This document shows positions 1 to 5,774 of a stretch of 5,938 nucleotides of DNA, one piece after another (the stretch's first letter is position 1; each line of letters opens with the position of its first letter). A program made the translations under genes and the position numbers. The DNA is from Rhodospirillales bacterium (GTDB lineage: Bacteria > Pseudomonadota > Alphaproteobacteria > Micavibrionales > UBA2020): positions 1 to 5,938 of the forward strand of contig JAHFPI010000119.1 of the NCBI GenBank assembly GCA_023266795.1. Direction: 5' to 3'. The notes beneath the pieces are model-generated. The model had not been told where the DNA came from, searched no databases, and was given only the letters and a program-made list of their open reading frames with translations.

Positions 1-6
1 AGCGAC

Positions 7-234
7 ATGGACCGGTTGATCGTGATTCTGTTTCGCGGCGGCGTTTCCTTTCTTCTCGCCGGTCTGGTCCCCCTTATCTCTTTTGTTACGGTACGCATAG
101 CCGGTCAGGGGCGCGTGCACCCACTGGTCGCCTGCTGGGGTGTCAGCATTGTCCTGCTGCTGATTTTTATTTTTCTGCCGCTCTCCGATCTGCTGCATAT
201 GATCGGCGGGCTTGTCGGCGGCGGTCATGGATAA
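7..234 (+). CDS. Small hydrophobic membrane protein, possibly 5'-truncated
   Basis: I do not recognise this protein. From the ATG at 7 it would have 75 residues, but the frame is open to the window edge, so the true start may lie upstream; only six bases precede the ATG, so no ribosome binding site can be judged. Two hydrophobic stretches (about residues 5-30 and 40-62) are separated by a short polar loop with Arg and His, suggesting a two-helix inner-membrane protein. The C-terminus is Gly-rich (GGLVGGGHG). Its TAA stop (232-234) overlaps the ATG of the TerC-like gene by 8 bases, which suggests translational coupling and supports it being a real gene. It could instead be the last part of a longer membrane protein. 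Confidence 0.5.
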   Translation: MDRLIVILFRGGVSFLLAGLVPLISFVTVRIAGQGRVHPLVACWGVSIVLLLIFIFLPLSDLLHMIGGLVGGGHG

Positions 235-1165
235 ACCCCTGTGGATGTGGGTTGTTTTCTTCGGAATAATCGCCGCCCTGCTGGTGCTGGATCTCGGGGT
301 GTTCCAGAAAAAGGACCATGAAATCGGCATCCGCGAAAGCCTGATTTACAGCGCGGTGTATATCGTCATCGGGCTGCTGTTCGGCGGCTGGGTGTGGTAC
401 ACGCTGGACCAGCCCAGCGCGGAATTGTACTGGACCGGCTTTATCGTCGAGAAAACCCTGTCGCTTGACAACATTTTCGTTATTTCCATGGTGCTGACGT
501 TTTTTGCCGTGCCGCGCAAATACCAGCACCGCGTGCTTTTCTGGGGCATCCTCGGGGCTATCCTGCTGCGGGGAATCATGATCGGCCTCGGCGCGGGCAT
601 TGTTTCTAACTTCCACTGGGTATTGTACATCTTTGCCGTTTTTCTTATCTTCACCGGCATCAAAATGCTGTTTTCGGATAACGAAATGCCGGACATCGCA
701 AAAAACCCGATCGTGCACTTTATTAAAAAACACATGCGGGTGACGGAGAAGCTGCACGGCAACAAACTTGCCCTAGTGCTCCACAAGCAGCTGTGGTTCA
801 CGCCGCTGATGCTGGCGCTGGTGGTGGTCAACGGCGTCGATATTGTTTTCGCCGTCGACAGCGTTCCCGCCATCCTCGCGCTGACGACGGATCCTTATAT
901 CGTCTTTACCAGCAATATTTTCGCCATTCTCGGGCTGCGGGCGCTCTATTTCGCGCTGGATGCGGTGCTGCACCGCTTCGAATACCTCAAGTACGCGCTG
1001 TCCGTGGTGCTGGTCTTTATCGGTAGTAAAATTTTTATTATCGACTTCCTCGATCTGGAAAAATTTCCGCCCGTCCTGTCGCTCGGCATCACCGTGTCGA
1101 TTCTGGCGGCGGGGATTGTTTTTTCCCTGCACAAGACGCGCGGCCGCAAGCACAAGGGAGCCTGA
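227..1165 (+). CDS. TerC family (Alx-like) integral membrane protein, probable metal (Mn2+) exporter
   Basis: A 312-residue polytopic protein close in length and pattern to E. coli Alx (about 321 residues). TerC family members such as Alx and the Bacillus proteins are linked to manganese export and exoenzyme metalation; the substrate here is inferred from family. The two family signatures are clear: GFIVEKTLSLDNIFV (E75 and D81) in the first half and DIVFAVDSVPAI (D205 and D211) in the second, followed by TSNIFAILGLRALYF. The position three before D205, acidic in the members I recall, is Asn (N202). The C-terminus ends in a basic cytoplasmic-looking tail (HKTRGRKHKGA). I chose ATG 227, giving MDKPLWMWVVFFG; a TTG at 212 would add only five residues. 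The ribosome binding site is weak, so coupling to the overlapping upstream gene is likely. No yybP-ykoY-type leader can be seen because the upstream space is coding. Confidence 0.92.
   Translation: MDKPLWMWVVFFGIIAALLVLDLGVFQKKDHEIGIRESLIYSAVYIVIGLLFGGWVWYTLDQPSAELYWTGFIVEKTLSLDNIFVISMVLTFFAVPRKYQHRVLFWGILGAILLRGIMIGLGAGIVSNFHWVLYIFAVFLIFTGIKMLFSDNEMPDIAKNPIVHFIKKHMRVTEKLHGNKLALVLHKQLWFTPLMLALVVVNGVDIVFAVDSVPAILALTTDPYIVFTSNIFAILGLRALYFALDAVLHRFEYLKYALSVVLVFIGSKIFIIDFLDLEKFPPVLSLGITVSILAAGIVFSLHKTRGRKHKGA
1154..1160 (+). promoter_or_regulatory. Ribosome binding site of the FadN-like gene
   Basis: AAGGGAG lies 8 bases before the ATG at 1169, inside the last codons of the TerC-like gene. It fixes the FadN-like start. 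Confidence 0.75.
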
Positions 1166-1168
1166 GTC

Positions 1169-3628
1169 ATGACGATAAAAAAAGCGGCGGTCATCGGCGC
1201 GGGTGTGATGGGGGCGGGCATTGCCGCCCAGATGGTCAATGCCGGCATTGACGTCGAACTGCTCGACATCGTCCCCAAAAATGCAACCGACCGCGACGCT
1301 ATTGCCAAAGGCGCGCTGGAGAAAATGGCCAAGGCCAGCCCCGCGCCGCTGATGCACAAGAATAACGCGCGCAAAATCCGCGCCGGCAATATTGAAGACC
1401 ATCTCGAAAGGCTGGGCGACTGCGACCTGATCGTCGAAGCCGTGCTGGAAGATCCGGCCGTCAAATCCGCCCTGTTCGCCAAGATCGACCCCTGCCGCAA
1501 GGCAGGCTCGATCGTCGCCTCCAACACCTCGACCATCCCGCTGCACGACCTGACCGCCGGCCAGTCCGAAGCGTTCAAAAAGGACTGCCTGATTACGCAC
1601 TTCTTCAACCCGCCGCGCTATATGCCGCTGCTGGAACTGGTCACCGGGCCGAATAACCTCCCGGAAAAAATCGCCGAAGTCACCCGCTTCATGGACGAGA
1701 AAATGGGCAAGGGCGTGGTGGTCTGCAAGGATACACCCGGCTTTATCGCCAACCGGATCGGCACTTTCTGGCTGCAATGCGCAATCAACGAGACCTACAA
1801 CAAAAAACTGACCGTCGAGGAAGCGGATGCGCTGATGGGGCGGCCCATCGGCGTGCCGAAAACGGGCGTGTTCGGCCTGATCGACCTGGTCGGGCTGGAC
1901 CTGATGCCGCATATCAGCAAAAGCCTGATGTCGAAACTCCCCGCCGAAGACGGCTACTGCAAAATCAACAAGACCTATCCGGTGATCGACAAGATGATCG
2001 CCGACGGGTATACAGGGCGCAAGGGCAAGGGCGGGTTCTACCGCCTGAATGCCGAGAGGGAAAAGCTGGCGGTTGATCTGGAGACCGGCGCCGAGCGTCC
2101 CGCCGCAAAAATAAGGACGAAAAAACAAAGCCTGCGCGAACTGGTGGAAACAAAAGACAAAACCGGCGCCTATGTCTGGTCGGTTTTGCAGCAGACGCTG
2201 TGTTATACCGCCGAACACGCGCCGGAAATCGCCGCCAATATCGCAGCGGTCGACGAGGCCATGCGCCTCGGTTATAACTGGAAATACGGGCCTTTCGAGC
2301 TGATCGACAAGCTGGGCGCGGATTATTTCATCAGACGCCTGCAATCCGAAGGCCTCGCCGTCCCCGCGCTCCTGCAACGCGCCGCCGGACGGACGTTCTA
2401 CCGCGTTGAAAACGGGCGGTTGCAATTTCTCAGCCATGACGGCGTTTACGAAAACGTGCAGCGCCCCGACGGCGTACTGCTGCTCTCCGACATCAAGCGC
2501 GCCGCGCGCGCCGTCGCCAAAAATATCTCCGCCAGCCTTTGGGACATCGGCGGCGGCGTGCTGTGCCTCGAATTCCACTCCAAGATGAATTCGCTCGATC
2601 TCTTCAGTATGCGCATGATCAACAAAGCCTGCGACATCATCGGCGATGGTAAAAGCGCCTACAAGGCGCTGGTCATCCACAACGAGGGGGATGATTTCTC
2701 CGTCGGCGCCAACATCGGCGTCGCACTCTATGCGGCGAAACTGAAGCAATACTGGATCGTCGAAAAAATGGTGACGCTGGGACAGAACACTTACAAGCGC
2801 CTCAAATATGCGCCGTTCCCGGTGGTTTCCGCCCCCGCCGGCAAGGCGCTCGGTGGCGGCTGCGAGGTGCTGCTGCATTCGCACCACGTACAGGCGCACG
2901 CCGAAACCTATCCCGGGCTGGTGGAAGTCGGCGTCGGCCTGCTGCCTGCGTGGGGCGGCTCGACCGAACTGCTGACCCGCGCCAAACAGAATAAAAAAAT
3001 GCCCGGCGGTCCGATGCCTGCCGTGGCCGCCGTCTTCGAAACCATTTCGCTGGCGAAAGTCGGCCTCTCCGCTTTCGAGGCGAAGGATTTGATGTACCTC
3101 CGCGCCACGGACGGCGTCACGATGAACAAAGCCCGCCTGCTCGCCGACGCCAAGGCCAAAGCGCTGGAAATGACAAAAGATTTCACGCCGGAAAAACCGT
3201 TCGATCTGGAATTGCCGGGTCCGGCAGGACAGGCGGCGCTCAATCTGGCGGTGGACGGATTTTACCTGAAGGGCGTCGCGACGCCTTACGATGTGGTGGT
3301 CTCGGACAAGGTGGCGCGCTTGCTGACCGGCGGCGATGACGCCGGCCCCGGCGTGAAAGTAACGCAGGATTATCTCCGTGCGCTGGAGCTGAAAAATTTT
3401 ATGGCGCTGCTGCGTGATTCCCGCACCGTCGCGCGGATTGAATCCATCATCAAATCCGGCAAGCCGCTGCGCGAAAAACCGCTCGTCGGCAAAACCGCCG
3501 CCGCGCTGCGCACCGAAGCCGACCGTCCCGGCCTGTGGGATCGGCTCTGCGGTTGCAAAAAATATACTAATAATAACAACGGGTTAATTATAGACACACG
3601 GCCAAAGGTCAATTGGCCCAAGGCCTGA
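1169..3628 (+). CDS. fadN: FadN-type 3-hydroxyacyl-CoA dehydrogenase / enoyl-CoA hydratase
   Basis: A bifunctional beta-oxidation enzyme of 819 residues: it would hydrate trans-2-enoyl-CoA and oxidise the resulting 3-hydroxyacyl-CoA with NAD+. The dehydrogenase comes first and the hydratase last, as in Bacillus FadN (YusL) and opposite to FadB/FadJ. Visible elements: NAD-binding GAGVMG at 10-15 with D33 ending the second strand; SNTS at 118-121; the catalytic dyad H144 (THFFNPP) and E156, with N147; KDTPGFIANR with N195; 3HCDH C-terminal segments around 192-293 (ending GRKGKGGFY) and 330-425. The crotonase part begins near 450, with oxyanion-hole SVGAN (A514), LGGGCE and both catalytic glutamates E566 and E586, 20 residues apart as in classical crotonase. 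Both activities should therefore be intact. FadN normally ends near the GKPLR motif (764-768 here); this protein runs about 51 residues further. A thiolase (FadA) and acyl-CoA dehydrogenase (FadE), the usual partners, are not in the window. It starts 3 bases after the TerC-like stop, suggesting cotranscription. Confidence 0.93.
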   Translation: MTIKKAAVIGAGVMGAGIAAQMVNAGIDVELLDIVPKNATDRDAIAKGALEKMAKASPAPLMHKNNARKIRAGNIEDHLERLGDCDLIVEAVLEDPAVKSALFAKIDPCRKAGSIVASNTSTIPLHDLTAGQSEAFKKDCLITHFFNPPRYMPLLELVTGPNNLPEKIAEVTRFMDEKMGKGVVVCKDTPGFIANRIGTFWLQCAINETYNKKLTVEEADALMGRPIGVPKTGVFGLIDLVGLDLMPHISKSLMSKLPAEDGYCKINKTYPVIDKMIADGYTGRKGKGGFYRLNAEREKLAVDLETGAERPAAKIRTKKQSLRELVETKDKTGAYVWSVLQQTLCYTAEHAPEIAANIAAVDEAMRLGYNWKYGPFELIDKLGADYFIRRLQSEGLAVPALLQRAAGRTFYRVENGRLQFLSHDGVYENVQRPDGVLLLSDIKRAARAVAKNISASLWDIGGGVLCLEFHSKMNSLDLFSMRMINKACDIIGDGKSAYKALVIHNEGDDFSVGANIGVALYAAKLKQYWIVEKMVTLGQNTYKRLKYAPFPVVSAPAGKALGGGCEVLLHSHHVQAHAETYPGLVEVGVGLLPAWGGSTELLTRAKQNKKMPGGPMPAVAAVFETISLAKVGLSAFEAKDLMYLRATDGVTMNKARLLADAKAKALEMTKDFTPEKPFDLELPGPAGQAALNLAVDGFYLKGVATPYDVVVSDKVARLLTGGDDAGPGVKVTQDYLRALELKNFMALLRDSRTVARIESIIKSGKPLREKPLVGKTAAALRTEADRPGLWDRLCGCKKYTNNNNGLIIDTRPKVNWPKA
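3556..3599 (+). other. AT-rich tract encoding the end of the FadN-like tail
   Basis: A sharply AT-rich stretch in otherwise GC-rich coding sequence. It includes a short AAT/AAC run that encodes four consecutive Asn, then LIIDT. It lies inside the C-terminal extension that follows the usual FadN end, so it may be formerly intergenic sequence read through after loss of a stop codon. This is an inference from composition only. Confidence 0.5.
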
Positions 3629-3639
3629 CCCTTTAAGTC

Positions 3640-3668
3640 TTGACTCTGCCGGTACGGTGTTTTAAAAG
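3640..3668 (+). promoter_or_regulatory. Sigma70-like promoter of the tRNA-Gly gene
   Basis: A TTGACT -35 box at 3640-3645 and a TAAAAG -10 box at 3663-3668 are separated by exactly 17 bases. The expected start is near 3675, a few bases before the tRNA at 3681. The -35 matches the consensus in 5 of 6 positions and the -10 in 4 of 6. It sits just after the FadN-like stop, so the tRNA probably has its own transcription. Confidence 0.6.
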
Positions 3669-3680
3669 CTCAGAACAGTT

Positions 3681-3755
<75 letters not shown>

Positions 3756-3790
3756 TTTTTTTCTCAATAAAATCATATACTTAACGTTAC

Positions 3791-4153
3791 TTACGGCGGT
3801 GGCTTCCTTGTGCAGACAGGGGGTTCAAGGCTTGCCCGCAGATGGCTGTCGGCATCCGCATCAACCCAGACCTGCAATGCATCGCCCGCTTTCGCCGGTT
3901 TATCTTTGCCGTTCGGGAGGGACAGGACATCCCCCGCGCTGCCGCACGGCCCCGGTTCGTACATGCAGCTGCCGTACATTTTTTCCAGACGGATTTTTAC
4001 CTGAGCACCCGAAACCGCGATAACAGTTGCATCCCATGTGCACCCCGGCGGGCCTTCAATCATACCGAAGGAGCTGGCCCGGGAAACAGGAAAATATCCC
4101 ATCATAAAAATAATCAGAAAAATTCCGGTGAACAGGCGCGCCGTCAATCGCAT
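3791..4153 (-). CDS. Secreted (periplasmic) small four-cysteine protein of unknown function
   Basis: I do not recognise a family. The protein has 120 residues from the ATG at 4153. The N-terminus is a clear Sec signal peptide: basic MRLTAR, a hydrophobic core over about 7-21, then PVSRA with probable cleavage after A26. The mature part of about 94 residues has four Cys (38, 63, 70, 114), enough for two disulfides in the periplasm. It also has alternating hydrophobic residues (ATVIAV, QVKIRLE, ALQVWVD) suggestive of a small beta-barrel, and a Pro-rich, basic end (TRKPPP). A longer open frame reaches back to 4342, but that part is an Arg-rich shadow of the J-domain gene. An AGGGA ribosome binding site at 4161-4165 and the 1-base gap after the preceding stop support the chosen start and coupling. 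It is the last gene of the minus-strand cluster. Confidence 0.8.
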   Translation of the reverse strand: MRLTARLFTGIFLIIFMMGYFPVSRASSFGMIEGPPGCTWDATVIAVSGAQVKIRLEKMYGSCMYEPGPCGSAGDVLSLPNGKDKPAKAGDALQVWVDADADSHLRASLEPPVCTRKPPP

Positions 4154-4154
4154 G

Positions 4155-5321
4155 TTATTTTCCCTGCCCCTGCGCCGCCGCTTCGTCTGCCGCCATTCTT
4201 TTAACTTTATTATTATCCGCTTCCGCGCGGTCGGATTTCCACTTTTCTTCTTTCGCGGTAGCGGCGGCCTTCTCGGCCCGCGCCTTCGCCTCTTTCGCCT
4301 CGACCGCCATTTTTGCCGCCCACGCTGTCCAGACCGCCACATCCTTCGCCTTGGCCGTCTTGGCTTCCTGCGCCTTGCGGGCAGCTTCCTCTGCCTTCGC
4401 TGTCGCCTCTTTCTCTTCCGCCCCCGCTTTATCCGCCCAAGCTATCGCCGCCGCCGCCAGCGCCGCCGCCTTATCCGCCCGCGCCTGAAATTCCCGCTCG
4501 CGCACCGTCGGTTCGCGCGTCACGGGAGCCTGCGGCTGCGACGGAGAGTGTGATGCTGAGGGCCGCTCCGGCACGTACGTCAGCGAATCGTACTCCGCCC
4601 TTTTCTTGGCGTCCGATAAAATTTTATACGCTACATTGATGGCCTGTATTGACCGCACCGCTTCGGCGCTCGCAAGGCCGTCGGCGGTATTGTATTTCTG
4701 GGCCAGAGCTTTATAAGCGGCGCGCACGACCTCGACCGGCGCGCCACGCGCGATCTTCAGGGTATCATAATGCGTCACAGCGCTTGCCGCGCCGCCCCTG
4801 ATGCCGGACTTGCGCTCTATCGCCGCGACTTTTTCCAGCTCCTCCCGCGCCTTGGCTTCCGCCGCCGCCGCTTTTTTTAGCTCTTCCTCCAGCGCCTTGG
4901 CCGCCTGCGCCGCCCATGCCGCCCAGCTGGCGCCGCCGCTCTTCGCCTTGTTCGCAGCGTCAGCCGCCCTTTCCTTCGCCGTTTTCACTTCTTTTGCCGC
5001 TTTCGCCGCCAGCGCCGTCCATACGGCGGCATCCGCCGCTGCCTTGTCGGCCTGCGCCTGAATTTCCCGCTCCTGCGCGGTCAGCGCGCGCACCGGCTGA
5101 TCCTGCTGGCGCAGCCAGGCATCATGCGTCTGCCTTTTCTGGACGTCGGATAAAACCGTGTAGGCCGCATTGACGTTCTGCATCATTGTGCTGGCTTCGG
5201 GGTTATTCAGGTTCTTGTCCGGATGGTATTTCTGGGCCAGCGCCTTGTACGCCTCGTAGATCACCTCCGGCGGCGCATTACGTGCGACTTTTAAAGTATC
5301 GTAGTGCGAGGCGGCGGTCAT
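4155..5321 (-). CDS. Duplicated J-domain protein with Ala/Lys/Glu-rich helical repeats
   Basis: A 388-residue protein without signal peptide or membrane segment, so probably cytoplasmic. J-domain 1 spans residues 6-70 (HYDTLKVARNAP, then KYHPDKN with H33-P34-D35, then AAYTVLSD) and should be able to stimulate an Hsp70/DnaK ATPase. Residues 82-171 are low-complexity and helical, rich in Ala, Lys, Glu and Trp. J-domain 2 spans 184-247 (HYDTLKIARGAP, AYKALAQKY, VAYKILSD) but has NTA at 211-213 where HPD should be, so it should not activate Hsp70. Residues 273-388 form a second helical region beginning REREFQARADKAAA, close to REREIQAQADKAAA at 84-96. The Gly/Phe, zinc-finger and substrate-binding regions of true DnaJ are absent; this is a type III J-protein. 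The ATG at 5321 has GGAGA four bases upstream; a longer frame to 5492 is a shadow of the neighbouring gene. The gene starts 22 bases after the small membrane gene and ends 1 base before the secreted protein gene. Confidence 0.88.
   Translation of the reverse strand: MTAASHYDTLKVARNAPPEVIYEAYKALAQKYHPDKNLNNPEASTMMQNVNAAYTVLSDVQKRQTHDAWLRQQDQPVRALTAQEREIQAQADKAAADAAVWTALAAKAAKEVKTAKERAADAANKAKSGGASWAAWAAQAAKALEEELKKAAAAEAKAREELEKVAAIERKSGIRGGAASAVTHYDTLKIARGAPVEVVRAAYKALAQKYNTADGLASAEAVRSIQAINVAYKILSDAKKRAEYDSLTYVPERPSASHSPSQPQAPVTREPTVREREFQARADKAAALAAAAIAWADKAGAEEKEATAKAEEAARKAQEAKTAKAKDVAVWTAWAAKMAVEAKEAKARAEKAAATAKEEKWKSDRAEADNNKVKRMAADEAAAQGQGK
4236..4772 (-). repeat. Second copy of the J-domain plus helical module (HPD lost)
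   Basis: Residues 184-362 of the J-domain protein. The order of parts matches the first copy: J-domain, charged linker, REREFQARADKAAA, then two Trp/Ala segments (AIAWADKAG near 293 and VWTAWAAK near 330). The linker (about 248-272) is longer and richer in Pro and Ser than in copy 1. Confidence 0.75.
4683..4691 (-). other. Degenerate HPD site (NTA) in the second J-domain
   Basis: Codons AAT-ACC-GCC occupy the place of CAT-CCG-GAC in copy 1 (5217-5225). The preceding YKALAQKY is identical in both copies, so the alignment is unambiguous. All three residues are replaced. Confidence 0.85.
4809..5306 (-). repeat. First copy of the J-domain plus helical module (HPD intact)
   Basis: Residues 6-171 of the J-domain protein: J-domain with HPD, short linker, REREIQAQADKAAA, then Trp/Ala segments VWTALAAKAAKE (about 100-111) and SWAAWAAQAAKALEE (about 132-146). 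At the DNA level similarity to copy 2 is strongest around the HYDTLK and YKALAQKY codons and the RERE-Q motif, indicating an internal duplication that has since diverged. Confidence 0.75.
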
Positions 5322-5325
5322 ACTG

Positions 5326-5330
5326 TCTCC
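5326..5330 (-). promoter_or_regulatory. Ribosome binding site of the J-domain gene
   Basis: GGAGA on the minus strand, four bases before the ATG at 5321. It decides the start at 5321 over the longer open frame, whose extra N-terminus has no J-protein character. Confidence 0.75.
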
Positions 5331-5343
5331 GGTAATAGCGCGT

Positions 5344-5550
5344 TCATTTATTTTTTTCCGCTGCGGGCCAGAGGGTAAAAGCAAAAGCCCACAGCGCGAT
5401 GATCTGCACATAAGGCACGACCAGCAGAAAGACAAGATAGGGGCTGCGTCCGGCGCGGGACAGCACCACAGCCGCCGATGCCAGCATAACAAAAATCAGG
5501 ATCCCCTGCAGCAGATATTGACCCCAGAGCGGCAGATCGGGATATGGCAT
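5344..5550 (-). CDS. Small two-helix membrane protein, paralogue of the preceding gene product
   Basis: A 68-residue protein with two predicted transmembrane helices (about 12-30 and 38-61), joined by a short positively charged turn SRAGRSPY; it ends LWPAAEKNK. The core pattern RAG-x-x-PY, then LL-x-VP-x-V-x-x-I, ending in WP also occurs in the 73-residue product just upstream, so the two are tandem paralogues. I recall a similar KAG/RAG...P...WP pattern in unnamed small proteobacterial membrane proteins; the function is unknown to me. The start is ATG 5550, two bases after the preceding TAG, with AGGGGG (5558-5563) seven bases upstream. An ATG at 5577 would add nine residues overlapping the upstream gene and is less likely. 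Confidence 0.75.
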   Translation of the reverse strand: MPYPDLPLWGQYLLQGILIFVMLASAAVVLSRAGRSPYLVFLLVVPYVQIIALWAFAFTLWPAAEKNK

Positions 5551-5552
5551 TC

Positions 5553-5774
5553 CTATGCCCCCTGACTCTGCGGCCATTTCCGAAGGGCCAGCAGCAGCAG
5601 GCAGAGAATCAGCCCGACCTGCGGTACGCCCAGCAGCGCCGCCCAGTACGGCCTGAACCCGGCGCGCCTGAAAACCTGCACGACCGGAACGGCCACCACC
5701 AGGGCAAACAGGTAATACCGCGCGACCGGATCAAGAGCCGCCAGCTGCGCCAGAATGCCGCTAACAGCCGTCAC
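5553..5774 (-). CDS. Small two-helix membrane protein (GTG start)
   Basis: A 73-residue hydrophobic protein with predicted helices at about 18-34 and 44-65, linked by a basic turn FRRAGFRPYW and ending LRKWPQSQGA. It shares the RAG...PY...VP...WP pattern with the 68-residue protein that follows. The start is GTG at 5774, which overlaps the ctaA TGA stop as GTGA (5771-5774); AAGGGAG at 5782-5788 lies seven bases upstream. An open frame extends to an ATG at 5930, but that N-terminus (Arg/His/Gly-rich) is a shadow of ctaA and looks non-coding. Lying directly behind ctaA, it may assist cytochrome oxidase or heme A assembly, but that is only a guess from position. Confidence 0.72.
   Translation of the reverse strand: MTAVSGILAQLAALDPVARYYLFALVVAVPVVQVFRRAGFRPYWAALLGVPQVGLILCLLLLALRKWPQSQGA
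5771..5774 (-). promoter_or_regulatory. GTGA stop/start overlap between ctaA and the 73-residue protein gene
   Basis: The TGA stop of ctaA (5771-5773) and the GTG start of the next gene (5772-5774) share bases, a typical translational coupling arrangement. The Shine-Dalgarno sequence AAGGGAG is inside the ctaA 3' end. Confidence 0.65.

Noticed and set aside
773..2899. Open frame of 708 codons on the minus strand opposite the TerC-like and FadN-like genes
   Set aside because: It lies antisense to two well-identified genes. Its product is rich in His, Gln, Asp and Arg with no recognisable domain, which is typical of the mirror frame of GC-rich coding DNA.
3563..3568. TATACT resembling a -10 box in the AT-rich tract
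   Set aside because: No -35-like sequence is found about 17 bases upstream, and a better promoter for the tRNA exists at 3640-3668.
3600..3618. Inverted repeat GGCCAA/TTGGCC with a 7-base loop at the end of the FadN-like gene, considered as a terminator
   Set aside because: The stem is only six pairs, lies inside the coding region, and has no T-run after it.
3782..3789. Palindrome TAACGTTA between the tRNA and the minus-strand cluster
   Set aside because: Too short and not repeated in the window, so no operator or attachment-site role can be supported. There is also no integrase gene or duplicated tRNA end nearby.
4154..4342. N-terminal extension of the secreted protein frame back to 4342
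   Set aside because: This part is Arg/Lys-rich shadow of the J-domain gene. A signal peptide begins exactly at the ATG at 4153, which also has a ribosome binding site.
4038..4553. Plus-strand open frame rich in Arg and Phe, and similar Ser/Ala/Pro-rich plus frames at 4313-5173
   Set aside because: These are reverse-frame shadows of the Ala/Lys/Glu-rich helical regions of the J-domain protein; the composition bias explains their length.
5322..5492. N-terminal extension of the J-domain protein to 5492
   Set aside because: It overlaps the 68-residue membrane gene, is Cys/Trp-rich without family resemblance, and the ATG at 5321 has a good ribosome binding site.
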